Shown: positions 1 through 8,052 of the stretch, one piece after another
Position numbering within the stretch: position 1 is the stretch's first letter
Layout of the letters: every line of letters begins with the position of its first letter
NCBI GenBank assembly: GCA_018400435.1
Contig: JAGYMW010000006.1
Coordinates: 1 to 45,020 of the forward strand
Direction of reading: 5' to 3'
Length of the DNA stretch: 45,020 nt
Origin: Bacillota bacterium
GTDB lineage: Bacteria > Bacillota > Dethiobacteria > DTU022
The notes under the pieces: generated by a model
The model's database searches: none
Told to the model about the DNA's origin: nothing
The model's input: the letters and a program-made list of their open reading frames with translations, nothing else
Translations under genes and position numbers: made by a program

Positions 1-116
1 TTTGCTGCTCGCTTTAATTCGCGCTGCCCGGCAGTGTTTGGCTTTGTTTCTACCGTGGATATGCTTTATTCCTGGTCCTGTTTTAACCACCTGTAATTCT
101 TAAAAGAACAGACAAA

Positions 117-299
117 GCCTGCTTTATACCACAGTCGCGCATCAGGCTTTGCGACAATAGAGAGGAGCGCAGGATTTTCAGAAAAGCTGCGGCAGATGTC
201 TGAGCGAGCATTACGCGAGCGAGTTCTGACGCAGCCTGAAAATCCGAGCACCTTCAATACTTAGAGGCAAAGACAGCGCGTATGTGGTATAAAGCAGGC
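117..299. repeat. Inverted-repeat-bounded element with internal hairpin
   Basis: A 17-bp sequence (GCCTGCTTTATACCACA, 117-133) is repeated as its exact reverse complement at 283-299. After a 2-nt mismatch, 136-140 also pairs with 276-280. Inside lies a second long stem: 172-181 pairs perfectly with 236-245 (GGATTTTCAG / CTGAAAATCC), and 186-196 pairs with 225-235 with one mismatch. The whole unit can therefore fold as a nested cruciform or structured RNA. No convincing gene lies in it; the reading frames crossing it look like chance. It may be a dispersed non-coding repeat, a MITE-like relic or a structured RNA. The structure is seen directly, but the class is unknown. Confidence 0.7.
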
Positions 300-360
300 G
301 ATCGTGAGCATGTTCGGCAGTGTTTGGTATCCAGCGTGCATGTGGTATAAAGCAGGCGAT
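282..360 (+). repeat. Direct repeat pair sharing the element's terminal sequence
   Basis: A 21-bp sequence containing TGTGGTATAAAGCAGGCGAT occurs at 282-302 and again, identical, at 340-360, so 117-133 has two possible partners. A second short direct repeat, GGCAGTGTTTGG, occurs at 30-41 and 316-327, one copy on each side of the inverted-repeat element. The spacing suggests partial duplication of a longer repeat unit whose left end lies outside the window. Confidence 0.65.
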
Positions 361-566
361 ACTGATTATACCCTGTATTTTTTGGCTGGTATGTGACGGA
401 AGTTAATAATATGTTGGATAAAAGTATTACTGAAAAAATACCGGGATATATTAAAAGCAACTATAGGAAAAATGGGAAAATATAACATAACATTAGCAAA
501 AATGTTATTATTTTGCACAATTTTTAATTTATTTTTAAAAAAAAGGCAGGAGAATGGTAAAAGGGG
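361..566. other. AT-rich intergenic region, no gene seen
   Basis: This stretch between the repeat element and the dcw promoter is strikingly AT-rich and holds no credible coding frame. The only structure noticed is an 8-bp inverted repeat, ATAACATT (487-494) and AATGTTAT (501-508), with a 6-nt loop. It is too AT-rich to be a strong terminator and could be an operator-like palindrome or chance. Confidence 0.4.
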
Positions 567-595
567 TTGAAATTTAGAGTAAAGTGGTGTAAAGT
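567..595 (+). promoter_or_regulatory. Promoter of the dcw (mraZ) operon
   Basis: A -35-like TTGAAA (567-572) is separated by 17 bp from a -10-like TAAAGT (590-595). It lies just upstream of mraZ and overlaps the first two MraZ boxes, which fits a promoter repressed by MraZ. It was found by consensus matching only. Confidence 0.55.
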
Positions 596-610
596 GGTGA
601 AAAGTGGTTG
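581..610 (+). promoter_or_regulatory. MraZ operator: three tandem 10-bp boxes
   Basis: Three head-to-tail copies of AAAGTGGT plus two variable bases lie at 581-590, 591-600 and 601-610, a period of exactly one helical turn. Repeated GTG-containing boxes with 10-bp periodicity upstream of mraZ are the known binding site of the MraZ transcription factor, which autoregulates the dcw operon. The third copy also forms a small hairpin with AGCCACT at 613-619. The repeats are seen directly; their role follows from MraZ knowledge. Confidence 0.8.
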
Positions 611-636
611 TAAGCCACTAAAATGGAGGCGAACAC

Positions 637-1068
637 ATGTTCACAGGTGAATTCCAGCACAGCCTTGATGGTAAGGGAAGAGTCATAATCCCTTCGCGTT
701 TGCGAGACGGTCTAGGAGACTGCTTCGTAATTACGCGTGGCCTGGATCACTGTCTTTTTGTCTATCCGTCAGCCGAATGGACTCGCCTGGAACAGAAACT
801 GAAACAGCTACCCTTTACCAAGAGCGATTCACGCGCTTTCATGCGCCTTTTATTTTCAGGAGCAATGGAAGTGGAAGCTGATAAACAGGGTCGGGTTCTC
901 ATTCCCCAGAACCTGCGTGAATACGCCGGAATAGAAAAGGAAGTTATGATTATCGGCGTATCAAACAGGGTAGAGATCTGGAGCGAACAGGCCTGGCGGG
1001 ATTATTTTGGAGAAGCCAACAACAATTATGAAGATCTGGCCGAAAAGCTGGTCGATTTTGATCTTTAA
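637..1068 (+). CDS. mraZ: MraZ, transcriptional regulator of the dcw cluster
   Basis: A 143-residue protein, the usual MraZ length. It contains two SpoVT-AbrB-like swapped-hairpin domains, each with the family DxxxR motif (D11-R15 and D82-R86). MraZ forms a ring-shaped oligomer that binds tandem boxes upstream of its own gene and regulates the division/cell-wall operon. The ATG at 637 follows GGAGG (625-629) with 7-nt spacing, and three tandem boxes lie immediately upstream. It is the first gene of the dcw operon, and rsmH follows within a few bases. Confidence 0.97.
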   Translation: MFTGEFQHSLDGKGRVIIPSRLRDGLGDCFVITRGLDHCLFVYPSAEWTRLEQKLKQLPFTKSDSRAFMRLLFSGAMEVEADKQGRVLIPQNLREYAGIEKEVMIIGVSNRVEIWSEQAWRDYFGEANNNYEDLAEKLVDFDL

Positions 1069-1083
1069 AAAACGGTGGTTTTA

Positions 1084-2046
1084 ATGGTTGAACTGCATCT
1101 GCCGGTTATGGAAGAAGAAGTGCTTTATCATCTCGATTGCCGGGAGGATGGAGTCTATGTCGACACAACAGTTGGAGACGGTGGTCATGCTGAAGCGATT
1201 TGCCGCCGCCTTTTGTCTGAAGGCCGTCTAATTGGGATTGACTGGGATGAAGAAGCTCTTGACCGGGCCAGGGAGAGGCTTTCCCGTTACTCGGATCGTA
1301 TTATGTTGGTTCATGCCGATTATACACAGTTATTAGATGTATTGAAAGAAACGGGTTATCCCCGGGTTAACGGGATATTGATCGATCTGGGTGCTTCGAC
1401 CCTGCAGTTGATGAACCCGGAACGGGGCTTTTCCTTTCACCTGGAAGGTGAACTGGATATGAGAATGGACCGCCGCCAATCTTTGACGGCGATGAAAATA
1501 ATAAATGAGTACAGCCGGGATGAGCTGGCCGATATTTTCTTCCGTTATGGAGAAGAGCGCTGGTCGAGGCGGATAGCGACGGCAATAATGCGGGAACGGC
1601 AGCTAAGAGGTGATATTTCTGAAAGCCGGCACCTGGCTGAAATAGTTAAAGCGGCTGTTCCCGCCCGCTACCGCCGGCATGGAGGACATCCGGCCCGCAA
1701 GGTGTTCCAAGCTCTAAGGCTGGCTGTCAACAGTGAACTGGAAAATATCAGGGCGGTTCTTCCGCAGGTTGTAGAAAGTCTTCTGCCAGGTGGCAGGATT
1801 GTTGTAATTGCCTATCATTCGTTGGAAGATCGTCTGATTAAAAGATTCTTTCGGGAAAGGGCGGAAGGATGTACCTGCCCTCCCCGGGGACCTTGCGTTT
1901 GCGGAAAGGAAGCTGAACTGAGGGTTTTAACCAGGAAGGCAGTTAAGCCGTCGGAAAGGGAAATTGAAAATAATTCCCGGGCGCGAAGTGCCCGGCTTAG
2001 AGCAGCCGAGAGAACTATAGCGGCAGAAAAGAAAAAGGGTGAATGA
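1084..2046 (+). CDS. rsmH: 16S rRNA m4C1402 methyltransferase RsmH (MraW)
   Basis: An S-adenosylmethionine-dependent enzyme that N4-methylates C1402 of 16S rRNA in the ribosomal P site. The SAM-binding motif DTTVGDGGHA lies near residues 27-36 and the C-terminal family motif AYHSLEDR is present. The ATG at 1084 is preferred to the in-frame GTG at 1075 because GGTGG at 1074-1078 would serve as its binding site, giving 320 residues. Its position directly after mraZ is near-universal. The stop lies 1 nt before the ftsL start, which indicates translational coupling. Confidence 0.96.
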   Translation: MVELHLPVMEEEVLYHLDCREDGVYVDTTVGDGGHAEAICRRLLSEGRLIGIDWDEEALDRARERLSRYSDRIMLVHADYTQLLDVLKETGYPRVNGILIDLGASTLQLMNPERGFSFHLEGELDMRMDRRQSLTAMKIINEYSRDELADIFFRYGEERWSRRIATAIMRERQLRGDISESRHLAEIVKAAVPARYRRHGGHPARKVFQALRLAVNSELENIRAVLPQVVESLLPGGRIVVIAYHSLEDRLIKRFFRERAEGCTCPPRGPCVCGKEAELRVLTRKAVKPSEREIENNSRARSARLRAAERTIAAEKKKGE

Positions 2047-2047
2047 C

Positions 2048-2437
2048 ATGCAACAGGTAAGACAGGTAGTAACAGCGGGAAGGATTGCCCTGCCGAAACA
2101 GTCGGCAAGAGAGCCATTTAGTAAGCCGGTTCAAGGTAAGCGCTTAAAAAAAGTCAAGCTGCTCTTTGTTGTCATGACCTGTTTTTTGCTCAGTCTGGTT
2201 GTTGTTGCCCAGTATTCATCAGTAGTAATTATGAATTACAGGTTGAGCGGTGCTCGTAATGAGCTGGAATCAATAAATGAAAATATAAAGGAACTAGAAC
2301 TGGAGGCGGCTCAACTTGGCTCTATTGGGCGAATTGAAGCAATTGCCAGAGAAGAACTGGGAATGATCGAGCCATCAGTTGATCAAATCAATATTATAGC
2401 TGCTAGCAGTGGAGAGCTTGCCAGAATGGGAGAGTGA
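2048..2437 (+). CDS. ftsL: FtsL-like divisome protein
   Basis: A 129-residue bitopic membrane protein: basic N-terminus, one transmembrane segment at about residues 38-57, then a heptad-like coiled-coil region (about 62-95) facing outwards. This is the layout of FtsL, which with DivIC/FtsB and FtsQ activates FtsW-FtsI septal synthesis. The ATG at 2048 has AGGGTGA about 5 nt upstream; the GTG at 2039 would lack a site. Sequence conservation in this family is low, so the call rests on topology and on its place between rsmH and the PBP gene. Confidence 0.88.
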   Translation: MQQVRQVVTAGRIALPKQSAREPFSKPVQGKRLKKVKLLFVVMTCFLLSLVVVAQYSSVVIMNYRLSGARNELESINENIKELELEAAQLGSIGRIEAIAREELGMIEPSVDQINIIAASSGELARMGE

Positions 2438-4176
2438 ATCCCTTGCCAGATTTTGCTGTCAGACGGGCTACAGTTAGGAAGAGGCTCCTAATCGTATTTT
2501 GCCTCACAGTAATGATAACTCTAGTGCTGATTGGCAGACTGGCCTGGATACAGATAGTCTGTGCCGATGAATTGTATGAAGAAGCATGGGAACAGTGGAA
2601 TCATCATGTTCCCGTTCAGACTGCTCGCGGCTCAATTTTTGACCGTCACGAAAGATTGCTGGCAGGTAACACTACAGCTAAGACTGTAGCTGCCCTGCCG
2701 CCGCAGATAGAAAATCCAGAGGAGGTAGCCGCAGCTCTCTCGTCCGTCCTGGAGAAAGAGGAAGAAGAGATTTTTGAACTTATTACTGCCGATCGAAGTG
2801 CTGTTTATCTTAAGAGAAAAGTCGACCCGCAAATAAGCGAGGCGGTGCAGGAAATGGCTATACCGGGAATTGTATTTTTCGATGAAGCAAAAAGATATTA
2901 TCCTGGTGGCAATCTTGCTTCCCAGCTCCTCGGATTTGTTGGTATGGATCAGGGCTGGGCCGGCCTGGAAATCTATTATGAAGAATACCTCAGTGGTTAC
3001 GAAGGGAAGCTTCTTTATCCTGCCGACAACCGTGGTCGGCAGGTTCCCCATGAATTCAAGCAATCCCTTCCCCCGAAGCAGGGATATGATCTGTACCTGA
3101 CTGTCGATGAAACTATTCAGCATATTGTTGAAAAGCAGCTTGATCAAGTTGTAGCAGATTCTGCCCCCACCCTTGCCCTTGCGGTAGCTGTCGATCCGCA
3201 CAGCGGAGCGGTCCTTGCTGCAGCATCAAGGCCGGATTACAATCCTGATCTGTATGATGATTACGATCCGGAAAGATGGTCTCTGGCGCCGTTCACTGCT
3301 GCTTTCGAACCGGGATCGACTTTTAAAGTGGTTACCCTGGCGGCTGCTGTAGAAGAAGGAATTTATGATCCCGAGGAACACTTTTATTGCTCCGGACATG
3401 TTACAATAAGCGGCCGTCAAATTAACTGCTGGACTGCCGATCGGGGGGGGCACGGTGACATCACTTTTCAGGAAGCACTTGGTGCTTCCTGTAACCCGGC
3501 ATTTATTGAGCTGGGAAGACGGATCGGGGCTGAAAAATTGCTGGCCTACATCGAGGCTTTTGGTTATGGCCAGTTGACCGGGATTGATTATCCAGGCGAA
3601 AGCACCGGCCTTATTTTTAGCCCGGAAGCTTTAGGCCCGATGGAGCTGGCTACCACTTCTTTCGGGCAGGGCATTGCGGTAACTCCGCTTCAGCAGGCAA
3701 TGGCTGTTGCAGCAATGGCCAACGGGGGTTACCTTTATAAGCCATACCTGGTTGAAGAGATCCATGACAGCGAAGGCAATGTGATTTTAAAACGGGAACC
3801 GGAACTGATTCGGCAGGTAATCTCAACGGAAACATCCGCCAGACTGGTTGAATTAATGGAAAGCGTAATCCTGGAAGGCACCGGTAAGACTGCTGCCGTA
3901 GAAGGGTACCGGGTGGCAGGCAAAACTGGAACGGCTGAAAAAGTGGGTCCCGATAACAGCTATATGAGCGATCAATTTGTATATTCTTTTATCGGGGTTG
4001 CGCCGGTAGAGGATCCGCAGATCGTCCTTTATGTGGCAGTCGATGGGGTAACAAAAGGACCCAGATATGGTTCTTATACCAGCGCTCCTCTCTTCAGTAG
4101 AATTATTGAGGATGTGATGAATTACCTGCAGCTTCCACCTTCAGAACCGGAGGTTGAAGAAGCAGATGAAAACTGA
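2434..4176 (+). CDS. ftsI: Septal penicillin-binding protein, FtsI/SpoVD type transpeptidase
   Basis: A class B high-molecular-weight PBP that cross-links septal peptidoglycan with FtsW. It has an N-terminal transmembrane anchor (about 17-40), a PBP dimerisation domain, then a transpeptidase domain with the full active site: S295-TFK298, S352-CN354 and K497-TG499. At about 580 residues it stops shortly after the transpeptidase domain and lacks the C-terminal PASTA domains found in Bacillus PbpB and SpoVD. The GTG at 2434 overlaps the ftsL stop; the TTG at 2443, with GGGAGAG about 8 nt upstream, is an equally likely start. Whether it serves vegetative division or sporulation cannot be told from sequence. 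Confidence 0.93.
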   Translation: MNPLPDFAVRRATVRKRLLIVFCLTVMITLVLIGRLAWIQIVCADELYEEAWEQWNHHVPVQTARGSIFDRHERLLAGNTTAKTVAALPPQIENPEEVAAALSSVLEKEEEEIFELITADRSAVYLKRKVDPQISEAVQEMAIPGIVFFDEAKRYYPGGNLASQLLGFVGMDQGWAGLEIYYEEYLSGYEGKLLYPADNRGRQVPHEFKQSLPPKQGYDLYLTVDETIQHIVEKQLDQVVADSAPTLALAVAVDPHSGAVLAAASRPDYNPDLYDDYDPERWSLAPFTAAFEPGSTFKVVTLAAAVEEGIYDPEEHFYCSGHVTISGRQINCWTADRGGHGDITFQEALGASCNPAFIELGRRIGAEKLLAYIEAFGYGQLTGIDYPGESTGLIFSPEALGPMELATTSFGQGIAVTPLQQAMAVAAMANGGYLYKPYLVEEIHDSEGNVILKREPELIRQVISTETSARLVELMESVILEGTGKTAAVEGYRVAGKTGTAEKVGPDNSYMSDQFVYSFIGVAPVEDPQIVLYVAVDGVTKGPRYGSYTSAPLFSRIIEDVMNYLQLPPSEPEVEEADEN

Positions 4177-4240
4177 TTTGGGCGAAAACTGTGCATCAGG
4201 GTATTTCAGTACAAGAATCAAGCAGGGAAAGCAGGTTATC

Positions 4241-5620
4241 ATGAGCGTGATTAAGGGAAAAGAAATACTCACCGCTTCCCGGGGGAGGTTGCTGCAGGGC
4301 AATCCTGAACAGCAAGTAACCGGTTTTGCCATAGATTCAAGACAGATTAAGCCCGGTAATTTTTTTATCCCCTTCAGTGGTGAGAAAACAGATGGACATC
4401 TTTATATAACCGATGCAGCAAAACGGGGAGGGACAGGTGCATTTATTGCAAGCAGCCGCAAGCCGGATCCATCGATTCCTCCGGATTTTATGCTGGTTGA
4501 AATAGAAGATCCACTAACCGCCCTGCAACGGGTTGCTGCTTATCACCGGCAGCGCTTTGAGCTTCCCGTGGTTGGGATAACTGGCAGCAGCGGTAAAACA
4601 ACGACCAAAGATTTTACTGCCGGGGTGCTATCGGCTAAATACAAAGTTTTGAATACAACGGGGAACCTGAATAATGAAATTGGGCTGCCCCTGACCATAC
4701 TGGAATTAAATGCAGATCACCAGGTTGCCGTGCTTGAAATGGGCATGAGCGCTCCGGGTGAAATCACTACACTCTGTGAAATAGCAAGGCCTTCAATTGG
4801 TGTCATAACCAGTATTGGCGCGGCGCATATTGAAATGCTCGGGTCGGTCGAAGCTATTGCACGGGCGAAAGGAGAACTCTTAGATTACCTCGGCTCAGGC
4901 GGGGTAGCCGTTTTGAACGGTGATGATCCCCGCCTCCTCAAGCTTGGAGAACGCTTCCCGGGAAAAGTGTTGTACTATGGCTTTAACCAGGGCGATATAA
5001 AAGGCTTAAAGTTGTCTCAACGGGGAGAAAATAACTTTTTCCGGGTGCGTTTTCCTAATAGATCTGAAGGGTGGTTTGAATCGCCCTTACCGGGACGGGA
5101 GTCGGCTGGAAATGCCCTGGCGGCTCTTACCGTCGGTTATATCCTGGAGATTGATCCGGCAGAAATGATTAAAGGGCTTTCCTCAAGTAGCACTACGGGA
5201 GGCCGACTCCAGGTTTTATATAACAGTGCAGGGACACGTATAGTTGATGATACTTACAATGCCAATCCTGATTCGGTTAAGGCAGCGCTCAATGTACTGA
5301 TGGAACTGGGTGGAGAGAAAACTGTGGCAGTACTTGGCGACATGCTGGAACTTGGCCCTTTTGCTGAAGAAGCTCACCGTGCAGTGGGTCGTTATGCATC
5401 ACAGATAGGGGTAGGGATACTAATAACAGTAGGATCTTTGGCTTCTTTAGCTGCAACTGAAGCATCCAGAGCGGGTAAAACATCTATTTATAGCTGTGAC
5501 AGCCATGAACAGGCGATAGAAATATTAACCTTTTTAATTTCAGACCAGGGATGGTCAGTGCTTGTCAAAGGCTCAAGGGGTATGGAGATGGAAAAAATTG
5601 TCCGGGCACTGCTGGATTAA
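4241..5620 (+). CDS. murF: UDP-MurNAc-tripeptide-D-Ala-D-Ala ligase MurF
   Basis: A cytoplasmic Mur ligase that adds D-Ala-D-Ala to UDP-MurNAc-tripeptide using ATP. The P-loop GITGSSGKT lies at about residues 112-120 and the central and C-terminal Mur ligase domains follow (459 residues). The ATG at 4241 fits the family N-terminus. The frame stays open upstream to ATG 4166, which has GGAGG (4149-4153) about 12 nt before it and overlaps the ftsI stop, so a 25-residue longer form is possible. murE, which usually sits between the PBP gene and murF, is absent. Confidence 0.94.
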   Translation: MSVIKGKEILTASRGRLLQGNPEQQVTGFAIDSRQIKPGNFFIPFSGEKTDGHLYITDAAKRGGTGAFIASSRKPDPSIPPDFMLVEIEDPLTALQRVAAYHRQRFELPVVGITGSSGKTTTKDFTAGVLSAKYKVLNTTGNLNNEIGLPLTILELNADHQVAVLEMGMSAPGEITTLCEIARPSIGVITSIGAAHIEMLGSVEAIARAKGELLDYLGSGGVAVLNGDDPRLLKLGERFPGKVLYYGFNQGDIKGLKLSQRGENNFFRVRFPNRSEGWFESPLPGRESAGNALAALTVGYILEIDPAEMIKGLSSSSTTGGRLQVLYNSAGTRIVDDTYNANPDSVKAALNVLMELGGEKTVAVLGDMLELGPFAEEAHRAVGRYASQIGVGILITVGSLASLAATEASRAGKTSIYSCDSHEQAIEILTFLISDQGWSVLVKGSRGMEMEKIVRALLD

Positions 5621-5638
5621 AAAAGGGGCGACCTGATA

Positions 5639-6598
5639 ATGGAGAAAGGAGTTATCGTTGCTTTACCTGTAGCTTTGTTTATCTCAGCCCTTGCTTTCCC
5701 TTTTTTCATCAGACGCTTGCGTATACGGCAGTACGGTCAGCAGATCAGGGAAGACGGACCTGCCAATCATACTGCCAAGGCCGGGACAGTGACCATGGGT
5801 GGAGTTGTATTTGTAGTTATAACAATCATAGTATGTTTAACAGTTGGAGGACTTTCTCCCATGATGCTGGCAGCCTTGTTTCTTCTTTTTGGCTGCGGGT
5901 TGATCGGTTTTACCGATGATTATCTGAAAGTAGTTCGCAAGCAATCGCTGGGATTAAAAGCCCGATCAAAACTTGCTGGCGAAATAGCCGTAGCCCTCTT
6001 TTTCGTAGCTATTCTGGTAATGATCGGCCACTATTCTTCTGAAATATGGGTGCCCCTATTTAATATTGAGATTGATTTCGGATTCTTATATCCTCTGCTG
6101 GTAATATTTTTAGTCATGGCTTCTACCAATGCCGTAAATTTGACTGATGGTGTTGACGGCCTCGCTGCCGGTACATCGATTATTGCCCTGGCAGCTTATG
6201 CCTGTATAGCATTTTCTATTGGAGCGGGTTCGCTGATCTTATTCGATGTGGCCCTGATCGGTGCCCTGGCCGGGTTTCTCATCTATAACCGTTATCCTGC
6301 CCGCGTGTTTATGGGTGATACGGGATCACTGGCCCTGGGAGGAGCATTTGCAGCACTGGCAGTTCTCACCAAAACAGAACTGCTTCTGGCAATAATCGGT
6401 GGTGTTTTTGTCATTGAAACCCTGGCTGTTATGGCTCAGGTTCTCAGCTTCCGGCTTACAGGCCACCGAATTCTAAGGATGGCCCCCCTGCACCACCATT
6501 ACGAGTTAAAAGGTTGGTCCGAGTGGCGGGTTGTAATTGTTTTCTGGGGGGTTGCTGTTCTGATGGCCCTGGGCGGTGTGCTGATATTCAACTTTTGA
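5639..6598 (+). CDS. mraY: Phospho-MurNAc-pentapeptide transferase MraY
   Basis: An integral membrane enzyme that transfers phospho-MurNAc-pentapeptide from UDP to undecaprenyl phosphate, making lipid I. Its 319 residues are mostly hydrophobic, with about ten membrane segments. Family signatures are visible: D93-D94 in FTDDY, the NLTDGVDGLAAG loop (residues 167-178) and a C-terminal HHHYEL motif. ATG 5639 lies 18 nt after the murF stop and follows AAGGGG. It is followed by murD, as in the standard dcw order. Confidence 0.97.
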   Translation: MEKGVIVALPVALFISALAFPFFIRRLRIRQYGQQIREDGPANHTAKAGTVTMGGVVFVVITIIVCLTVGGLSPMMLAALFLLFGCGLIGFTDDYLKVVRKQSLGLKARSKLAGEIAVALFFVAILVMIGHYSSEIWVPLFNIEIDFGFLYPLLVIFLVMASTNAVNLTDGVDGLAAGTSIIALAAYACIAFSIGAGSLILFDVALIGALAGFLIYNRYPARVFMGDTGSLALGGAFAALAVLTKTELLLAIIGGVFVIETLAVMAQVLSFRLTGHRILRMAPLHHHYELKGWSEWRVVIVFWGVAVLMALGGVLIFNF

Positions 6599-6639
6599 TT
6601 AGCCTGAAAAGAACTTTTTGAACGGAGGATGCTGTATCC

Positions 6640-8052
6640 TTGATTGATTTAATAAAAAGGAGAGAAATTCTTGTCGTGGGCATGGCTCGCAGCGGTGTAG
6701 CAGCTGCAAAACTTCTTGCCAGGGCTGGTGCGGCTAAAATTACAGTAACGGATCTGAAAAGTACTGTTCAACTCCGGGATGAAACTGTTGAATTAAGTAA
6801 ATATCCTAATATCTATATTATGGCAGGTGGCAATCCGCCGGAGCTGGTTAGAGAAGAGCTTTCCATGATCATTAAAAGCCCGGGGATACCCCCTTCGCTT
6901 GAGCTTTTTAAAAAAGCGGATCAATTGGGAGTGCCTGTTTTCTCAGAGGTTGAACTGGCTTACAATTTTTCAAAAGCTCCCCTGATTGGGGTGACGGGAA
7001 CAAATGGTAAAACGACAACCACTGCTTTAATCGGGGCAATGCTTAAGGAAGCATCCTTTGCTCCGGTTATTACTGCCGGTAATATAGGGCATCCTCTGGC
7101 CGACGCCGTGAACGGTTTCAGCGCCCAGGGAATGATTGTTGCTGAGTTGAGCAGTTTCCAGCTTGAAAATATCAGGCAGTTGAGACCGATGATTGCTGTA
7201 TTTCTCAATTTCACAGAAGATCATTTAGATTACCACGGGACTGTAGAAAAATATTTTGAGGCCAAAGCACGGATCTTTGAAAATCAAAAACAGGGTGATT
7301 TTGTAGTTCTTAATGCCGGGGATCCCATGGTGGCATCGCTGGCTGAAAGGTGCAGTGGACAGGTGCTCTGGTTTGCTCGCAGGCCGGTTGACTTCGGCAC
7401 TGGTCTGGAGGACGAATGGCTAACCCTTTACAACCCCGGTTTTAAACCTTTGAAGCTTTGCCTGCGCGATGAAGTGCTACTGCCCGGAGAGCATAATCTT
7501 GAAAATGCTCTGGCGTCCGCAGCAGCAGCGTGGGCGGCCGGAGCGGATCCGCAAGCAATTGGCCGAACTCTGCGCTCTTTCCGTGCTATCGAACACCGCC
7601 TGGAATATGTAGATACGCTTGGCGGTGTTGACTATATCAATGATTCCAAGGGAACCAATCCGGATGCGACAATCAGAGCCCTAAACTCTTTCCCGGGCCG
7701 GGGAATAATCTTAATTGTCGGAGGAAAAGATAAGGGCAGCGATTTTTCTTCCCTGGCAGAGGCAGTGCGCGAAAAAGCCAGACTGATCCTGACACTGGGA
7801 GAAACCCGGGAAAAGATTACTGAGGCGCTAAGCAAGGTTGGTTTTCAGTCGGTTGTACCGGTATCCAGTCTTCAGGAAGCCGTGCATCGGGCTAAGCGGG
7901 AAGCCCACAGCGGAGAAATTGTATTGCTTTCGCCGGCCTGTGCCAGCTGGGATATGTTTAAAAATTATGAAGAACGGGGTAACCTTTTTAAAGAAACAGT
8001 CTTAAATCTCCAACGGGAAAGCGGGGAGAGGAGAGATATGAATGGACGGTAA
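6640..8052 (+). CDS. murD: UDP-MurNAc-L-Ala-D-Glu ligase MurD
   Basis: A cytoplasmic Mur ligase that adds D-glutamate to UDP-MurNAc-L-Ala. The N-terminal Rossmann-like UDP-binding motif (VVGMARSG, about 12-19) and the P-loop GVTGTNGKT (about 117-125) are visible; the length of 470 is typical. The start is TTG 6640, with GGAGG at 6624-6628; no in-frame ATG fits. Its 3' end overlaps ftsW by 11 bp. Confidence 0.96.
   Translation: MIDLIKRREILVVGMARSGVAAAKLLARAGAAKITVTDLKSTVQLRDETVELSKYPNIYIMAGGNPPELVREELSMIIKSPGIPPSLELFKKADQLGVPVFSEVELAYNFSKAPLIGVTGTNGKTTTTALIGAMLKEASFAPVITAGNIGHPLADAVNGFSAQGMIVAELSSFQLENIRQLRPMIAVFLNFTEDHLDYHGTVEKYFEAKARIFENQKQGDFVVLNAGDPMVASLAERCSGQVLWFARRPVDFGTGLEDEWLTLYNPGFKPLKLCLRDEVLLPGEHNLENALASAAAAWAAGADPQAIGRTLRSFRAIEHRLEYVDTLGGVDYINDSKGTNPDATIRALNSFPGRGIILIVGGKDKGSDFSSLAEAVREKARLILTLGETREKITEALSKVGFQSVVPVSSLQEAVHRAKREAHSGEIVLLSPACASWDMFKNYEERGNLFKETVLNLQRESGERRDMNGR

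Noticed and set aside
66-460. Two minus-strand ORFs across the repeat element (66-257, 254-460)
   Set aside because: They lie inside the inverted-repeat structure, have no ribosome binding site and show repeat-derived sequence rather than protein-like composition.
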